Below are positions 53,508 through 62,187 of a DNA stretch of 64,000 bases, piece after piece. The notes below the pieces were generated by a model. It was not told the DNA's origin. It saw only the letters and a list, made by a program, of their open reading frames with translations, and ran no database searches. Source of the DNA: Chryseobacterium lathyri (GTDB taxonomy: Bacteria; Bacteroidota; Bacteroidia; Flavobacteriales; Weeksellaceae); assembly GCF_003290185.1 (NCBI RefSeq), contig NZ_QNFY01000016.1, forward strand, positions 25,060 to 89,059, in the 5' to 3' direction. The first letter of the stretch is position 1, and every line of letters begins with the position of its first letter. Position numbers and translations under genes: made by a program.

Positions 53508-54254
53508 ATGCAAAATTCAATATCAAAATATTTTAATTGGTCCAAAGCGGTTTTTGCCGCATTGATTCTTACAAGTTCAGGAATCCAGTTTGTTTCAGCG
53601 CAGACATTAACTGAAACAAAAGCAGCGGTAGGAGCCACCACCACGTGGGGGAAAGTAGACGGGGTTTCTGTTGTTGGTCTTGTACAGGGACCATCTGCAG
53701 CTGTGGCAGACCTTCAGATTGCTTGCGTTTTCGAGTATACGGAAGGTGATATTTTCAATCCCCCTGCACTTCCTGCCGAACTGAACGGAATGGTTCACCT
53801 GGATGAAGCATTAAAAGGAATCATTACAGAAGTCAGAAAAAAAGGTCAGTTCAAAGGCTATGCTTTGGAAACATTACTCATAACGCCACCGAAAGGAAGT
53901 TTAGCCTCTAAGAAACTGTTACTGATAGGATTGGGCGACAGAAATTCTTTCGATGCCGGATTAATGAAAAAAGTAGGAAGCGTTGCAATGAGAGAAGCTT
54001 TGAGGCTGAACGTAAAAACGGTTTCTTTTGCCAGCGATATTAAAGATGCCGGAATAGATTCTCCCACAGCTTTGGTTGCAGGAAATGTGGTTTTAGGAGC
54101 ATTTGATGCCTACCGTACACAGTCATATTTAAATACCCAGCATTTATCTGAAAAATTGGAGTTACAGAAACTGATATTGCTTGCAGGTCCGTCGTTTTTC
54201 AATGTTGCAGGAGAAGGAATTAAAGAAGCTGTTTCAAAACTGAATGCCCAATAA
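53508..54254 (+). CDS. Secreted protein with peptidase M17 (leucyl aminopeptidase) N-terminal domain only
   Basis: 248 residues with a signal peptide ending at QFVSAQ. The mature part (VVGLVQGPSAAVADLQIACVFEYTEG...LLITPPKGSLASKKLLLIGLGDRNSFDAGLMKKVGSVAMREALRLNVKTVSFASDI) resembles the macro-like N-terminal domain of leucyl aminopeptidases. The catalytic M17 domain (normally a further ~300 residues) is absent, and the gene shows no frameshift, so the short form appears genuine. A ligand-binding role is possible. It lies 5 bp before the amidohydrolase gene. Confidence 0.8.
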   Translation: MQNSISKYFNWSKAVFAALILTSSGIQFVSAQTLTETKAAVGATTTWGKVDGVSVVGLVQGPSAAVADLQIACVFEYTEGDIFNPPALPAELNGMVHLDEALKGIITEVRKKGQFKGYALETLLITPPKGSLASKKLLLIGLGDRNSFDAGLMKKVGSVAMREALRLNVKTVSFASDIKDAGIDSPTALVAGNVVLGAFDAYRTQSYLNTQHLSEKLELQKLILLAGPSFFNVAGEGIKEAVSKLNAQ

Positions 54255-54259
54255 TTCCT

Positions 54260-56149
54260 ATGAAAGCAGACCTTATTTTATATAACGGAAAGATTCACAG
54301 CTTCAGTAAAGAAATAACGGATATTTCAGCTGTTGCCATGAAGGAAGGTGAAATTATTGCTCTGGGAAATGACGGGTTGGTAGACCAGTTTGCAGATGCA
54401 GCCACAGAGATTATTGATCTTAAAAAGAAAAGAGTCGTTCCTGGAATTAATGATTCCCATATTCACCTGATCCGGGGAGGATTGAATTATAATCTTGAAT
54501 TAAGATGGGATGGTGTTCCTTCGTTAGCCGACGCTCTCCGCATGCTTAAGGAGCAGGTTGACCGCACGCCTTCACCCCAATGGGTACGTGTTGTGGGCGG
54601 ATGGTCAGAGTTTCAGTTTGCGGAAAGAAGAATGCCTACGTTAGAAGAAATCAATGCGATTGCCCCGGAAACCCCTGTTTTTATCCTGCATTTATATGAC
54701 AGGGCATTAATGAACAGAGCAGCACTAAAAGCAGTTGGGTATACCAAAAATACTCCGGCACCTCCGGGCGGTCATATTGAACGAGATTCAAATGGCGAAC
54801 CGACAGGGCTTATTATTGCGACACCCAATGCAATGATTTTATATTCAACATTGGCAAAAGGTCCAAAATTATCCTATGAACATCAGGTAAATTCTACCAG
54901 ACATTTTATGAAAGAGCTGAACCGGTTTGGGATCACAAGTGTCATAGATGCAGGTGGTGGTTTTCAAAATTTCCCGGATGATTATCAGGTGGTCAATGAA
55001 CTGAATGAAAATAAACAGTTAACGGTAAGGATTGCCTATAATTTATTTACTCAAAAACCAAAGAATGAGTTTGAAGATTTCAGCGAATGGATTGACACCG
55101 TAAAGCTTTATCAGGGTGATGATATGTACCGTCATAACGGTGCCGGAGAAATGTTGGTTTTCTCTGCCGCAGATTTCGAGGATTTCTTACAGCCAAGACC
55201 GGACCTTCCCGAAAATATGGAAGCTGACCTCGAAAAAGTAGTCCGATTATTAGTGGAAAACCGGTGGCCTTTCAGACTTCATGCCACTTATAATGAAAGC
55301 ATCACAAGATTCTTAAATGTTTTCGAAAAGGTAAACCAGGATATTCCTTTCAACGGGCTTCCGTGGATTTTTGATCACGCTGAAACCATTGATGAAAGAA
55401 ATATTGAAAGAGTAAAAATGCTCGGCGGCGGAATTGCCATCCAAAGCAGAATGGCTTACCAGGGAGAATACTTTACAGACCGTTACGGTTCAGCAGCGGC
55501 AGAAAATACTCCTCCCATAAAGAAAATGCTTGAAATGGAAGTGCCTGTTGGTGGTGGTTCAGACGCAACAAGAGTCAGTAGTTACAATCCCTGGATGTCT
55601 ATGTATTGGCTTACTGTGGGAAAAACGGTTGGCGGACTTCAGCTGTATCACGAAACAAGGCTGGACAGAGCAGTTGCCCTGGAATTGTATACCAGGGGAA
55701 GTGCATGGTTTTCTCAGGAACAGCAGAAAAAAGGAGATATCCGGGTAGGAATGTTTGCTGATCTGGCAGTGCTTGATAAGGATTACTTCACGATAGAAGA
55801 TGAAGAAATCAAAAATATAGAATCGGAGATGACTATTGTGAACGGTAAAATTGTCTATGCAAAAGGAGACTTTTCTTCATTCGCACCACCGTCCATCCCT
55901 GTTCTTCCGGACTGGTCACCGATCAATTTGTACAATGGTTATTATCCTGTGGGCGGACATGTACAGAAAGATATTGAAAAAAATGCAAAAGTAGACTTAA
56001 AAGCCCCTCTGACTTCACAGGTGCACAGCTGTGCCGGAAGCTGCGATATACATCATCACAGCCACGATGCAGCAAGAATGAGTTCTGTCCCTGTTAATAA
56101 TTACCATTCATTCTGGGGTGCGTTGGGATGCTCCTGTTTTGCCTTTTAA
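54260..56149 (+). CDS. YtcJ-like metal-dependent amidohydrolase with a Cys/His-rich tail
   Basis: 629 residues, amidohydrolase superfamily (YtcJ group). Metal ligands start in RVVPGINDSHIHLIRGG (about 63-79); further motifs are RLHATYNESI-like, FDHAETIDERNIERVKMLGGGIAIQSRMAYQGEYF and GGGSDATRVSSYNPWMSMYWLTVG. A composite domain (ADLILYNGKIHSF at the start, FADLAVLDKDYF near the end) surrounds the barrel. The last ~45 residues (HSCAGSCDIHHHSHDA ... GALGCSCFAF) are rich in Cys and His and not part of the family core; they look like an extra metal-binding tail. No signal peptide was seen. Confidence 0.87.
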   Translation: MKADLILYNGKIHSFSKEITDISAVAMKEGEIIALGNDGLVDQFADAATEIIDLKKKRVVPGINDSHIHLIRGGLNYNLELRWDGVPSLADALRMLKEQVDRTPSPQWVRVVGGWSEFQFAERRMPTLEEINAIAPETPVFILHLYDRALMNRAALKAVGYTKNTPAPPGGHIERDSNGEPTGLIIATPNAMILYSTLAKGPKLSYEHQVNSTRHFMKELNRFGITSVIDAGGGFQNFPDDYQVVNELNENKQLTVRIAYNLFTQKPKNEFEDFSEWIDTVKLYQGDDMYRHNGAGEMLVFSAADFEDFLQPRPDLPENMEADLEKVVRLLVENRWPFRLHATYNESITRFLNVFEKVNQDIPFNGLPWIFDHAETIDERNIERVKMLGGGIAIQSRMAYQGEYFTDRYGSAAAENTPPIKKMLEMEVPVGGGSDATRVSSYNPWMSMYWLTVGKTVGGLQLYHETRLDRAVALELYTRGSAWFSQEQQKKGDIRVGMFADLAVLDKDYFTIEDEEIKNIESEMTIVNGKIVYAKGDFSSFAPPSIPVLPDWSPINLYNGYYPVGGHVQKDIEKNAKVDLKAPLTSQVHSCAGSCDIHHHSHDAARMSSVPVNNYHSFWGALGCSCFAF

Positions 56150-56161
56150 ACATTGAAAATT

Positions 56162-56587
56162 ATGGAAATTTTGAAACAGATCCTTGCGTCCGATTTAGGA
56201 TCATCCTATAATGATTTTGCTTTTCTGATCTTCCGGGTACTCTTTGCCATTCAGTTATTCAGAGTTCACGGACTGAAAAAGTTCAGGCTGGAAAACGGGC
56301 AGAAAGAAATTATTCCCAATCCTCTCGGACTTCCGGAAAAAATGAATGCTTTGGTGGCTTCGTATGCCGATTTGGTTGTTCCTTTTTTAATCATTTTAGG
56401 TCTGGGAACCAGACTCGCCATATTACCCACAATTGGCGTAACGGCGATCGGCTATTTCATCGTTCACAGAAAAGATTCTCCCGAAGTGCGGGATGTACCT
56501 TATATGTACACCTTGTCTTTACTGTTAATTCTTGCTCTGGGAGCAGGAAAATATTCACTCGATTATTATTTATTAAATCTACTTTAA
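56162..56587 (+). CDS. DoxX-family membrane protein
   Basis: Start at the ATG 56162 rather than the TTG at 56153, as the ATG follows the amidohydrolase stop at a normal distance. The 141-residue protein has four hydrophobic segments (LIFRVLFAIQLF, SYADLVVPFLIILGLG, AILPTIGVTAIGYFIV, LSLLLILALGAG), the DoxX layout. Such proteins associate with quinone or thiol redox systems. Its function here is unassigned. Confidence 0.82.
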   Translation: MEILKQILASDLGSSYNDFAFLIFRVLFAIQLFRVHGLKKFRLENGQKEIIPNPLGLPEKMNALVASYADLVVPFLIILGLGTRLAILPTIGVTAIGYFIVHRKDSPEVRDVPYMYTLSLLLILALGAGKYSLDYYLLNLL

Positions 56588-56588
56588 A

Positions 56589-57062
56589 ATGAAAACTTCA
56601 ATAGGAATAAAAAATGAAAACTTAGCGAAAGTCGCTGAGGTATTGGTTCAGACATTAGCAGATGAATTTGTACTCTATACCAAAACAAAAAAAGCCCACT
56701 GGAATGTGGAAGGAGCAGATTTCTACAACAAACATCTGTTTTTTGAGGCTCAATACGGGCAGCTGGATGAGATTATCGATAATCTTGCCGAAAGAATCAG
56801 AACATTGGGACATTATGCACCGGCTACGTTAAGAGAATATCTTGCCTTGACTCATTTGTCTGAGCATCACTTGGAATCGAACGACAGCCTCACCTATATG
56901 AAAGAACTCCTTTCTGATCATGAAAGTATTTTGATTCATCTTCGTGAACATATTGAAAACTTCGCTGTTGAATTTCATGATGCAGGAACCAGCGATTATA
57001 TCACCGGATTATTGGAAACCCACGAAAAAATGGCTTGGATGCTGCGTTCACATTTAAAATAA
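56589..57062 (+). CDS. dps: Dps-family ferritin-like DNA-protection protein
   Basis: 157 residues, four-helix ferritin-like protein. The ferroxidase residues are in KKAHWNVEGADFYNKHLFFEAQYGQLDEIIDNLAERIRTLG: His about 37, Asp and Glu about 64-68, the intersubunit site of Dps. It oxidises iron with hydrogen peroxide and forms dodecamers that shield DNA in stress. Two bases separate it from the DoxX gene, so it is part of the same transcript, which suggests a stress-linked operon. Confidence 0.92.
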   Translation: MKTSIGIKNENLAKVAEVLVQTLADEFVLYTKTKKAHWNVEGADFYNKHLFFEAQYGQLDEIIDNLAERIRTLGHYAPATLREYLALTHLSEHHLESNDSLTYMKELLSDHESILIHLREHIENFAVEFHDAGTSDYITGLLETHEKMAWMLRSHLK

Positions 57063-57068
57063 AAAAGG

Positions 57069-57734
57069 ATGGAAGTAAAAAATAATATAGGCTTTGTCAC
57101 CTTACTTTTAACCATGATCGCGGGATATTGTGATACCGTAACTTTTGTATCGGCGGATGCTGTTTTTTCAGCGCACGTTACGGGAAACTTTATTGTATTT
57201 GCCTATCAGTTGGTGAAAGGTTCCGATGTTCACGCATGGGTAAAGCTGCTTACTTTTCCCGTATTTATCCTGGCGGTCATCACAGGAGGGCGGATTGCTT
57301 ATAGGGTGACGAATCACTATACCATTCTGTTTTGCGAAGGACTTTTGCTATTATTAAGTGGAATTACCGTAGCCATACTGAGCTATGCCGGTATTTTTAC
57401 AGAATGGATGATGTATGCCGTTGCTATGGTCGCTGTTTTTGCGATGGGACTGCAGAATGCTTTCGGAAAATTATATGCTAAAGAAACGCACGGGCCCACT
57501 ACGATGATGACCGGAAATGTCACCCAGGCATCTTTAGACGTTGGAAATTTAATGAAAAACGGTTTTAATGATGTGGATGCCCTGGCCAGTTTAAAAAAAC
57601 AACTGGTTACTATTTTAGGTTTTTTGACCGGATGTTTTTTAGGGGCTTTTGCAGGGAAACAGTTCGGTCTTGTAACACTGGCTTTACCGGGGTTGGCAAT
57701 GATCATCTGCTATCTTTATCACCGTAAAATTTAG
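57069..57734 (+). CDS. YoaK/DUF1275-family membrane protein
   Basis: 221 residues with six or so transmembrane segments. The start TMIAGYCDTVTFVSADAVFSAHVTGNFIVFAY is the signature of the DUF1275 family, as is AMGLQNAFGKLYAKETHGPTTMMTGNVTQ in the second half. No function has been established for the family as far as I know. It ends the plus-strand run that starts at 48920. Confidence 0.9.
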   Translation: MEVKNNIGFVTLLLTMIAGYCDTVTFVSADAVFSAHVTGNFIVFAYQLVKGSDVHAWVKLLTFPVFILAVITGGRIAYRVTNHYTILFCEGLLLLLSGITVAILSYAGIFTEWMMYAVAMVAVFAMGLQNAFGKLYAKETHGPTTMMTGNVTQASLDVGNLMKNGFNDVDALASLKKQLVTILGFLTGCFLGAFAGKQFGLVTLALPGLAMIICYLYHRKI

Positions 57735-57780
57735 TCTGTAAAGACTGGTAAATAATTGAAGAATGAATTATCTTTAAAAA

Positions 57781-60051
57781 ATGAATTTTATCCTTTATTT
57801 TATTAATAGAAATCCACTAAAGATATTTTATTTTTCATTGGTTTTATTGTTTTTAAGTATCTCATTAAGAGCTCAAACCAGGGAAAATCCTGTGCTGTTG
57901 AGAAAGCAGATCTCTTCTTCAAAAAATGATACGCAGAAAACAGCCTTATTGCTGAGATTGAGCGATTTTTATATAACCAAACAGGGAGAAGTGAAAAAAG
58001 ATCTCGACAGTGCGGCCATCCTTAACAGGGAAGCAAACCTGCTGAGTGTAAAAACCGGAGATAAGCTGAACAAAGGAAAATCAATGTTTCTGGAGGCAAA
58101 GATCGATAAAGAAAGAGGGAATAAAACAGTTGCCTTTTCAAAAATGAAACAGGCTGTCAATTATTTTGAAACCCATAAAATGACCGAACAGGCAGGAGAA
58201 GGATATGAGGAGCTTTCTTTTATGTATGATAATGATCCCAAAAATATCGATATCAAAATAAAGCTTAAAGAGAAAGCTCTTATGCTTTATAAAAATTCAG
58301 GAGCAAAGCTGAAGCAGGGATCTGTTTTAAAAGATCTGGGTGAGCTGTATAACATAATGGAAAATCCGGATAAGTCGATACCATTGCTTAAAGAAGCTTT
58401 ATCCGTTTATCAATCGGTTAAATTTAAAGAATTGCAGGGTGTTTATAATTTCCTTTCTCAGGCTGAAGTTCAGAAGGCAGATTACGAGGAGGCTTTACGC
58501 TACGGACTTTTAGCTGAAAAAACGGCCGAAAGTCTTAATGATAATTCTTTGCAGATGAGTTCTATATACAATCATACAGGAATGGTTTACTATTATTTGC
58601 GCCAAAATGACGACGCCATAAAATATTGGAAAAAAGCATTAGCTGTTGCAAAAAAAAACAATGATAATTCATATGTACGCACAGTGGCCAACAATATTTC
58701 TACTATGTTGATCAGACAAAAGAAATTTGAGGAAGCGATTGCCATGATAAAAGAATATAAAGCCCGGTATCCGATTACAGACCAGGAATTTGAAATGACA
58801 GAAAATTATATTCTCTTCAGTACGTATACCATTCTTAAAAAGTTCAGTAATGCTGAAATGTATTATAAAATACTGGTGAATTATTATGGTGAAAACGGAG
58901 AGAAGAATAACAAGCAGATTTCATTGTTGAGAAGCTTTGTTTTTTATCATTACCAGACCAGGAATTATAATGCAATGTATCGTGAAGCAAAGCTTTTTGA
59001 TTCAATAGCCAAAAAAAACGGGAATGATATGCTGCGTTCTGAAAATCATTTGATTTGGTTTAAAGCAGATTCTGCCCGGGGAAAATATCTTGACGCAATT
59101 GAACATTACCAGCTGTATAAAAAGCTCTCAGATTCTGTTTTTAACGGCGAAAAAAGCAAACAGATCAACAGCCTGAAAATCCAGTTTGAAACAGATCAGA
59201 AAGATAAAAACATCCAATTGCTTACCCAGAAAGGAAAAGTTCAGGAAATTCAGATTACCAATGATACTTTTGTAAAGTACATTTTTATAGGAAGCATTCT
59301 GGTGCTGATTATTTTTGCAGCCTTGCTTTACAACCGGTCAAGACTGAAAAGTAATGCCAATAAAACGCTTGAGCTGAAACGTAAGCAGATCGATGAACAG
59401 AATGAGCAGCTGAAAAAACTGCTGTCCGAAAAAGAATGGCTGCTGAAGGAAATTCATCACAGGGTAAAGAACAACCTGCAGATCGTGATCAGCCTTTTGA
59501 ATACACAGTCAGCGTACCTGGAGAATGAAGATGCTTTAATGGCCATTCAGAATAGCCAGCACAGGATGCACGCCATGTCTTTGATTCATCAGAAACTGTA
59601 TCAGTCGGATAACCTGTCAATGATAGATATGTCGTGGTATATTTATGAATTGATCAGTTACATCAGAGAATGCTATTCATCAGAAAAGAAGGTCAGCTTT
59701 ACGATGGATATTGACAAGGTTTTTCTGGACGTTTCGCAGGCTGTACCCATGGGACTCATTGTCAACGAAGCGATCAATAATACCGTTAAATATGCATTTC
59801 CTGAAAACCGGAAAGGAGAGGTTATCGTCACTTTTAAAAGTATCGGAAAAGACGATTTCGAATTGATTGTTTCCGATAACGGAGTAGGGCTTCCGGAAGA
59901 CTTTAACATTGATGAAAGCGAATCTCTAGGCATGAATCTCATGAGAGGATTAACTGACCAGCTCGACGGAACTTTTCTCCTGGAAAATAAAAATGGTTTA
60001 AAGATCATCATCACATTTAGGAAAAAAACAGAAATTGATATTTCAAAATAA
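57781..60051 (+). CDS. TPR-containing sensor histidine kinase (HisKA_2 type)
   Basis: 756 residues. A signal-anchor or signal peptide (FYFSLVLLFLSISLRAQ) precedes periplasmic TPR repeats (about 85-420, for example YEELSFMYDNDPKN, AYNHTGMVYYYLRQNDDAIKYWKKAL-like). One transmembrane segment (about 498-520, YIFIGSILVLIIFAALLY) leads to a coiled coil and a HisKA_2 box LLKEIHHRVKNNLQIVISLLNTQ (His about 560), then an ATPase domain with NEAINNTVKYAFPE, VSDNGVGLPED and SLGMNLMRGLTDQL. It should phosphorylate the response regulator encoded 21 bp downstream. Confidence 0.9.
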   Translation: MNFILYFINRNPLKIFYFSLVLLFLSISLRAQTRENPVLLRKQISSSKNDTQKTALLLRLSDFYITKQGEVKKDLDSAAILNREANLLSVKTGDKLNKGKSMFLEAKIDKERGNKTVAFSKMKQAVNYFETHKMTEQAGEGYEELSFMYDNDPKNIDIKIKLKEKALMLYKNSGAKLKQGSVLKDLGELYNIMENPDKSIPLLKEALSVYQSVKFKELQGVYNFLSQAEVQKADYEEALRYGLLAEKTAESLNDNSLQMSSIYNHTGMVYYYLRQNDDAIKYWKKALAVAKKNNDNSYVRTVANNISTMLIRQKKFEEAIAMIKEYKARYPITDQEFEMTENYILFSTYTILKKFSNAEMYYKILVNYYGENGEKNNKQISLLRSFVFYHYQTRNYNAMYREAKLFDSIAKKNGNDMLRSENHLIWFKADSARGKYLDAIEHYQLYKKLSDSVFNGEKSKQINSLKIQFETDQKDKNIQLLTQKGKVQEIQITNDTFVKYIFIGSILVLIIFAALLYNRSRLKSNANKTLELKRKQIDEQNEQLKKLLSEKEWLLKEIHHRVKNNLQIVISLLNTQSAYLENEDALMAIQNSQHRMHAMSLIHQKLYQSDNLSMIDMSWYIYELISYIRECYSSEKKVSFTMDIDKVFLDVSQAVPMGLIVNEAINNTVKYAFPENRKGEVIVTFKSIGKDDFELIVSDNGVGLPEDFNIDESESLGMNLMRGLTDQLDGTFLLENKNGLKIIITFRKKTEIDISK

Positions 60052-60072
60052 GACGTTGAAATTTAAATCAGA

Positions 60073-61425
60073 ATGAAAGAAAAAATTTTAATTGTAGAAG
60101 ACGAATTCATCGTGGCCAATGATCTAAAGATCATGCTGATAAAAGCAGGTTACCAGATCACCGGAATTGCCTCTTCGGTAGTTCAGGCCAGGAAATTAAT
60201 CGCAGAAAATAAACCCAATTGGGTCCTTCTTGATATCATGCTCAAAGGCGATCTTACAGGAATAGATCTTGCCTGGGAGTTGCGTGAAATCAACCTGCCA
60301 TTTCTATACATTTCGGCCAATACCAACCAGTCAACGCTGGAAGCGGTAAAAGAAACCCAGCCTTATGGATTTATGGTTAAACCTTTCCGTGAGCGGGATC
60401 TGATCGTCATGCTTGATATTGCCAAATACCGTTTCGGCATTGAGGAAGGAGGAGGGTTTGTGAAAACCAGTGATCATGGTATCATTGAAGGAATTATCGG
60501 AAAAAGCAATTCCCTTCAGGATGTTATTGAAAAAATAAGAGTGGTTGCACCTACCCATACTTCCGTACTTGTGGTGGGAGAAAGCGGAACCGGAAAAGAA
60601 AAAGTAGCCCATTCTGTACACGAACTTTCAGAACGAAAGGATCAGCCTATTGTGGTGGTGAACTGTGCAGCATTGCCTCATTCTCTCATTGAATCTGAAC
60701 TTTTCGGTCATGAAAAAGGAAGCTTTACAGGAGCCAATGCCATGAGAATCGGGAAGTTTGAACAGGCAGACGGAGGAACTATTTTTCTGGATGAAATCGG
60801 TGAATTACCCTTAGACTCACAGGTAAAACTCCTGCGTGTGCTGCAGGAAAAAGAAATCGAAAGATTGGGTGGAAATAAAACCATTAAAGTTAATGTCAGG
60901 ATTGTGGCGGCAACCAACCGGTCTTTAGAAAAAGAAGTAGCGGAAGGAAGATTCAGGCTGGATTTATATTACCGGTTAAATGTTTTCCCCATAGAACTGC
61001 CGCCATTAAGAGAACGAAAAGAAGATATTGAATTGTTAGCTCATTTTTTCCTGACCAAATATGCATCAGCTTCAAGACGAAATATTACTTCGATAAGTGC
61101 AAAAGCTTTAGATCAGCTGCATAACTACAACTGGCCGGGAAATATAAGGGAATTGGAACATCTTATAGAAAGAAGTGTTCTCCTGGCAAAAACAGCGGAA
61201 ATTGAAAATTTTGACCTTCCCAATATCATAGAAAAGCCTTCTGATCAACCTCAGGGCCAGTTAAAATCGATGGAGGAAATGGAAAGAGATCATATTCTGA
61301 ATGCCCTGCAAAATTCCGGTGGGAAAGTTTCTGGAATAGGAGGAGCTGCTGAATTACTGAAAATGCAGCCTCAAACACTTTATTCTAAAATGAAGAAGCT
61401 GGGAATTGATAAAGGGTATAAATAA
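60073..61425 (+). CDS. Sigma-54-dependent response regulator (NtrC-like)
   Basis: 450 residues. Receiver domain: EKILIVEDEFIVANDL (acidic pocket), phosphoacceptor Asp in WVLLDIML (about 54) and Lys in MVKPFRERD (about 102). AAA+ domain (about 140-370) with Walker A GESGTGKE, the sigma-54 contact loop GSFTGA in HEKGSFTGANAM, Walker B GTIFLDEIGEL and the arginine-rich sensor WPGNIRELEHLIERS. The C-terminus holds a Fis-type helix-turn-helix (AAELLKMQPQTLYSKMKKLGI). Phosphorylated by the kinase upstream, it should activate sigma-54 promoters. No convincing GG-N10-GC promoter was found in this window. Confidence 0.92.
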   Translation: MKEKILIVEDEFIVANDLKIMLIKAGYQITGIASSVVQARKLIAENKPNWVLLDIMLKGDLTGIDLAWELREINLPFLYISANTNQSTLEAVKETQPYGFMVKPFRERDLIVMLDIAKYRFGIEEGGGFVKTSDHGIIEGIIGKSNSLQDVIEKIRVVAPTHTSVLVVGESGTGKEKVAHSVHELSERKDQPIVVVNCAALPHSLIESELFGHEKGSFTGANAMRIGKFEQADGGTIFLDEIGELPLDSQVKLLRVLQEKEIERLGGNKTIKVNVRIVAATNRSLEKEVAEGRFRLDLYYRLNVFPIELPPLRERKEDIELLAHFFLTKYASASRRNITSISAKALDQLHNYNWPGNIRELEHLIERSVLLAKTAEIENFDLPNIIEKPSDQPQGQLKSMEEMERDHILNALQNSGGKVSGIGGAAELLKMQPQTLYSKMKKLGIDKGYK

Positions 61426-61469
61426 ACCTGAATAAAGAAAAATAATTTACACATTTAATCTTGTTGAAG

Positions 61470-61487
61470 TCACTTATGGATAAGTGA
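61470..61487. promoter_or_regulatory. Inverted repeat TCACTTAT-GG-ATAAGTGA upstream of the TMEM175-like gene
   Basis: Perfect 8-bp arms around GG, 42 bp before the gene and 45 bp after the response regulator stop. It has no U-tract, so an operator is as likely as a transcript-end hairpin. Confidence 0.4.
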
Positions 61488-61528
61488 AGCATTTTTCATG
61501 CAATTTTCAACCTAATTAAGTTTAAAAA

Positions 61529-62167
61529 ATGGCCAACAATATGGAAAAAGAAACCGTCAGAATAGAAGGATTCAGTGATGCTGTTTTTGCGATTGCCGTA
61601 ACACTGCTGGTTTTGGATCTTCACTTACCGGAAGAACATGTAATAAAAAACGGGAATGATCTTTTCACCTTTATGAAGAGTCAATGGCCTGTATTTTTAG
61701 CCTTTATCCTTTCTTTTTTCAGCATTTTTATAATGTGGGTGAATCATCATAAGATTTTCAAACAGATCTACAGCCGTAATTCGGCTATTATGTTTGCCAA
61801 CGGGCTGATTCTCTTTTTAGTTTCTGCAGTTTCTTATCCTACCGCTTTGCTGGCCAGATATTTCAATGGGGAGGCATCTTCTATGGTTGTAGCCATATAT
61901 ACGGGAACTTTTGTTCTGATCAATTTTGCCTATAATGTGCTTTGGTTTGTAGCCAGCCGCAATAAAAAGCTTTTGCGTCCGGGAATTACGAATGCTGCGA
62001 TTAAAAAAATCCGCAATAATTACCTTTATGGTTTTCCCATCTATCTCATTGCATTGATGTTCTCGTTTTGGATTCCTGCGGTTTCCTTAATAATGATTTT
62101 AGGCTTGTGGATCTTCTGGGCTTTATCTTCAGGGAAAATTGAAATGAGTATGAAGGAATCAGAATGA
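61529..62167 (+). CDS. TMEM175-family potassium channel-like protein (DUF1211)
   Basis: 212 residues. The TMEM175/DUF1211 signature RIEGFSDAVFAIAVTLLVLDLHLP (about 10-33) is clear: the FSD motif lines the pore in characterised members. About six transmembrane segments follow. Bacterial members conduct potassium as tetramers. It follows the two-component genes, but the 103-bp gap and the intervening dyad leave cotranscription open. Its relation to the sensor system is unknown. Confidence 0.88.
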   Translation: MANNMEKETVRIEGFSDAVFAIAVTLLVLDLHLPEEHVIKNGNDLFTFMKSQWPVFLAFILSFFSIFIMWVNHHKIFKQIYSRNSAIMFANGLILFLVSAVSYPTALLARYFNGEASSMVVAIYTGTFVLINFAYNVLWFVASRNKKLLRPGITNAAIKKIRNNYLYGFPIYLIALMFSFWIPAVSLIMILGLWIFWALSSGKIEMSMKESE

Positions 62168-62187
62168 TTAGCGGTTTCACAGTAATT

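Noticed and set aside
57745..57765. TGGTAAATAATTGAA as a sigma-54 promoter before the histidine kinase gene
   Set aside because: The TTG is shifted by one base from the required position and the -12 GC is missing.
61461..61528. A possible sigma-54 promoter (TGG...GC) before the TMEM175-like gene
   Set aside because: The GG to GC distance is 9 rather than 10 and the TTG of the -12 box is absent, so it does not meet the sigma-54 pattern.
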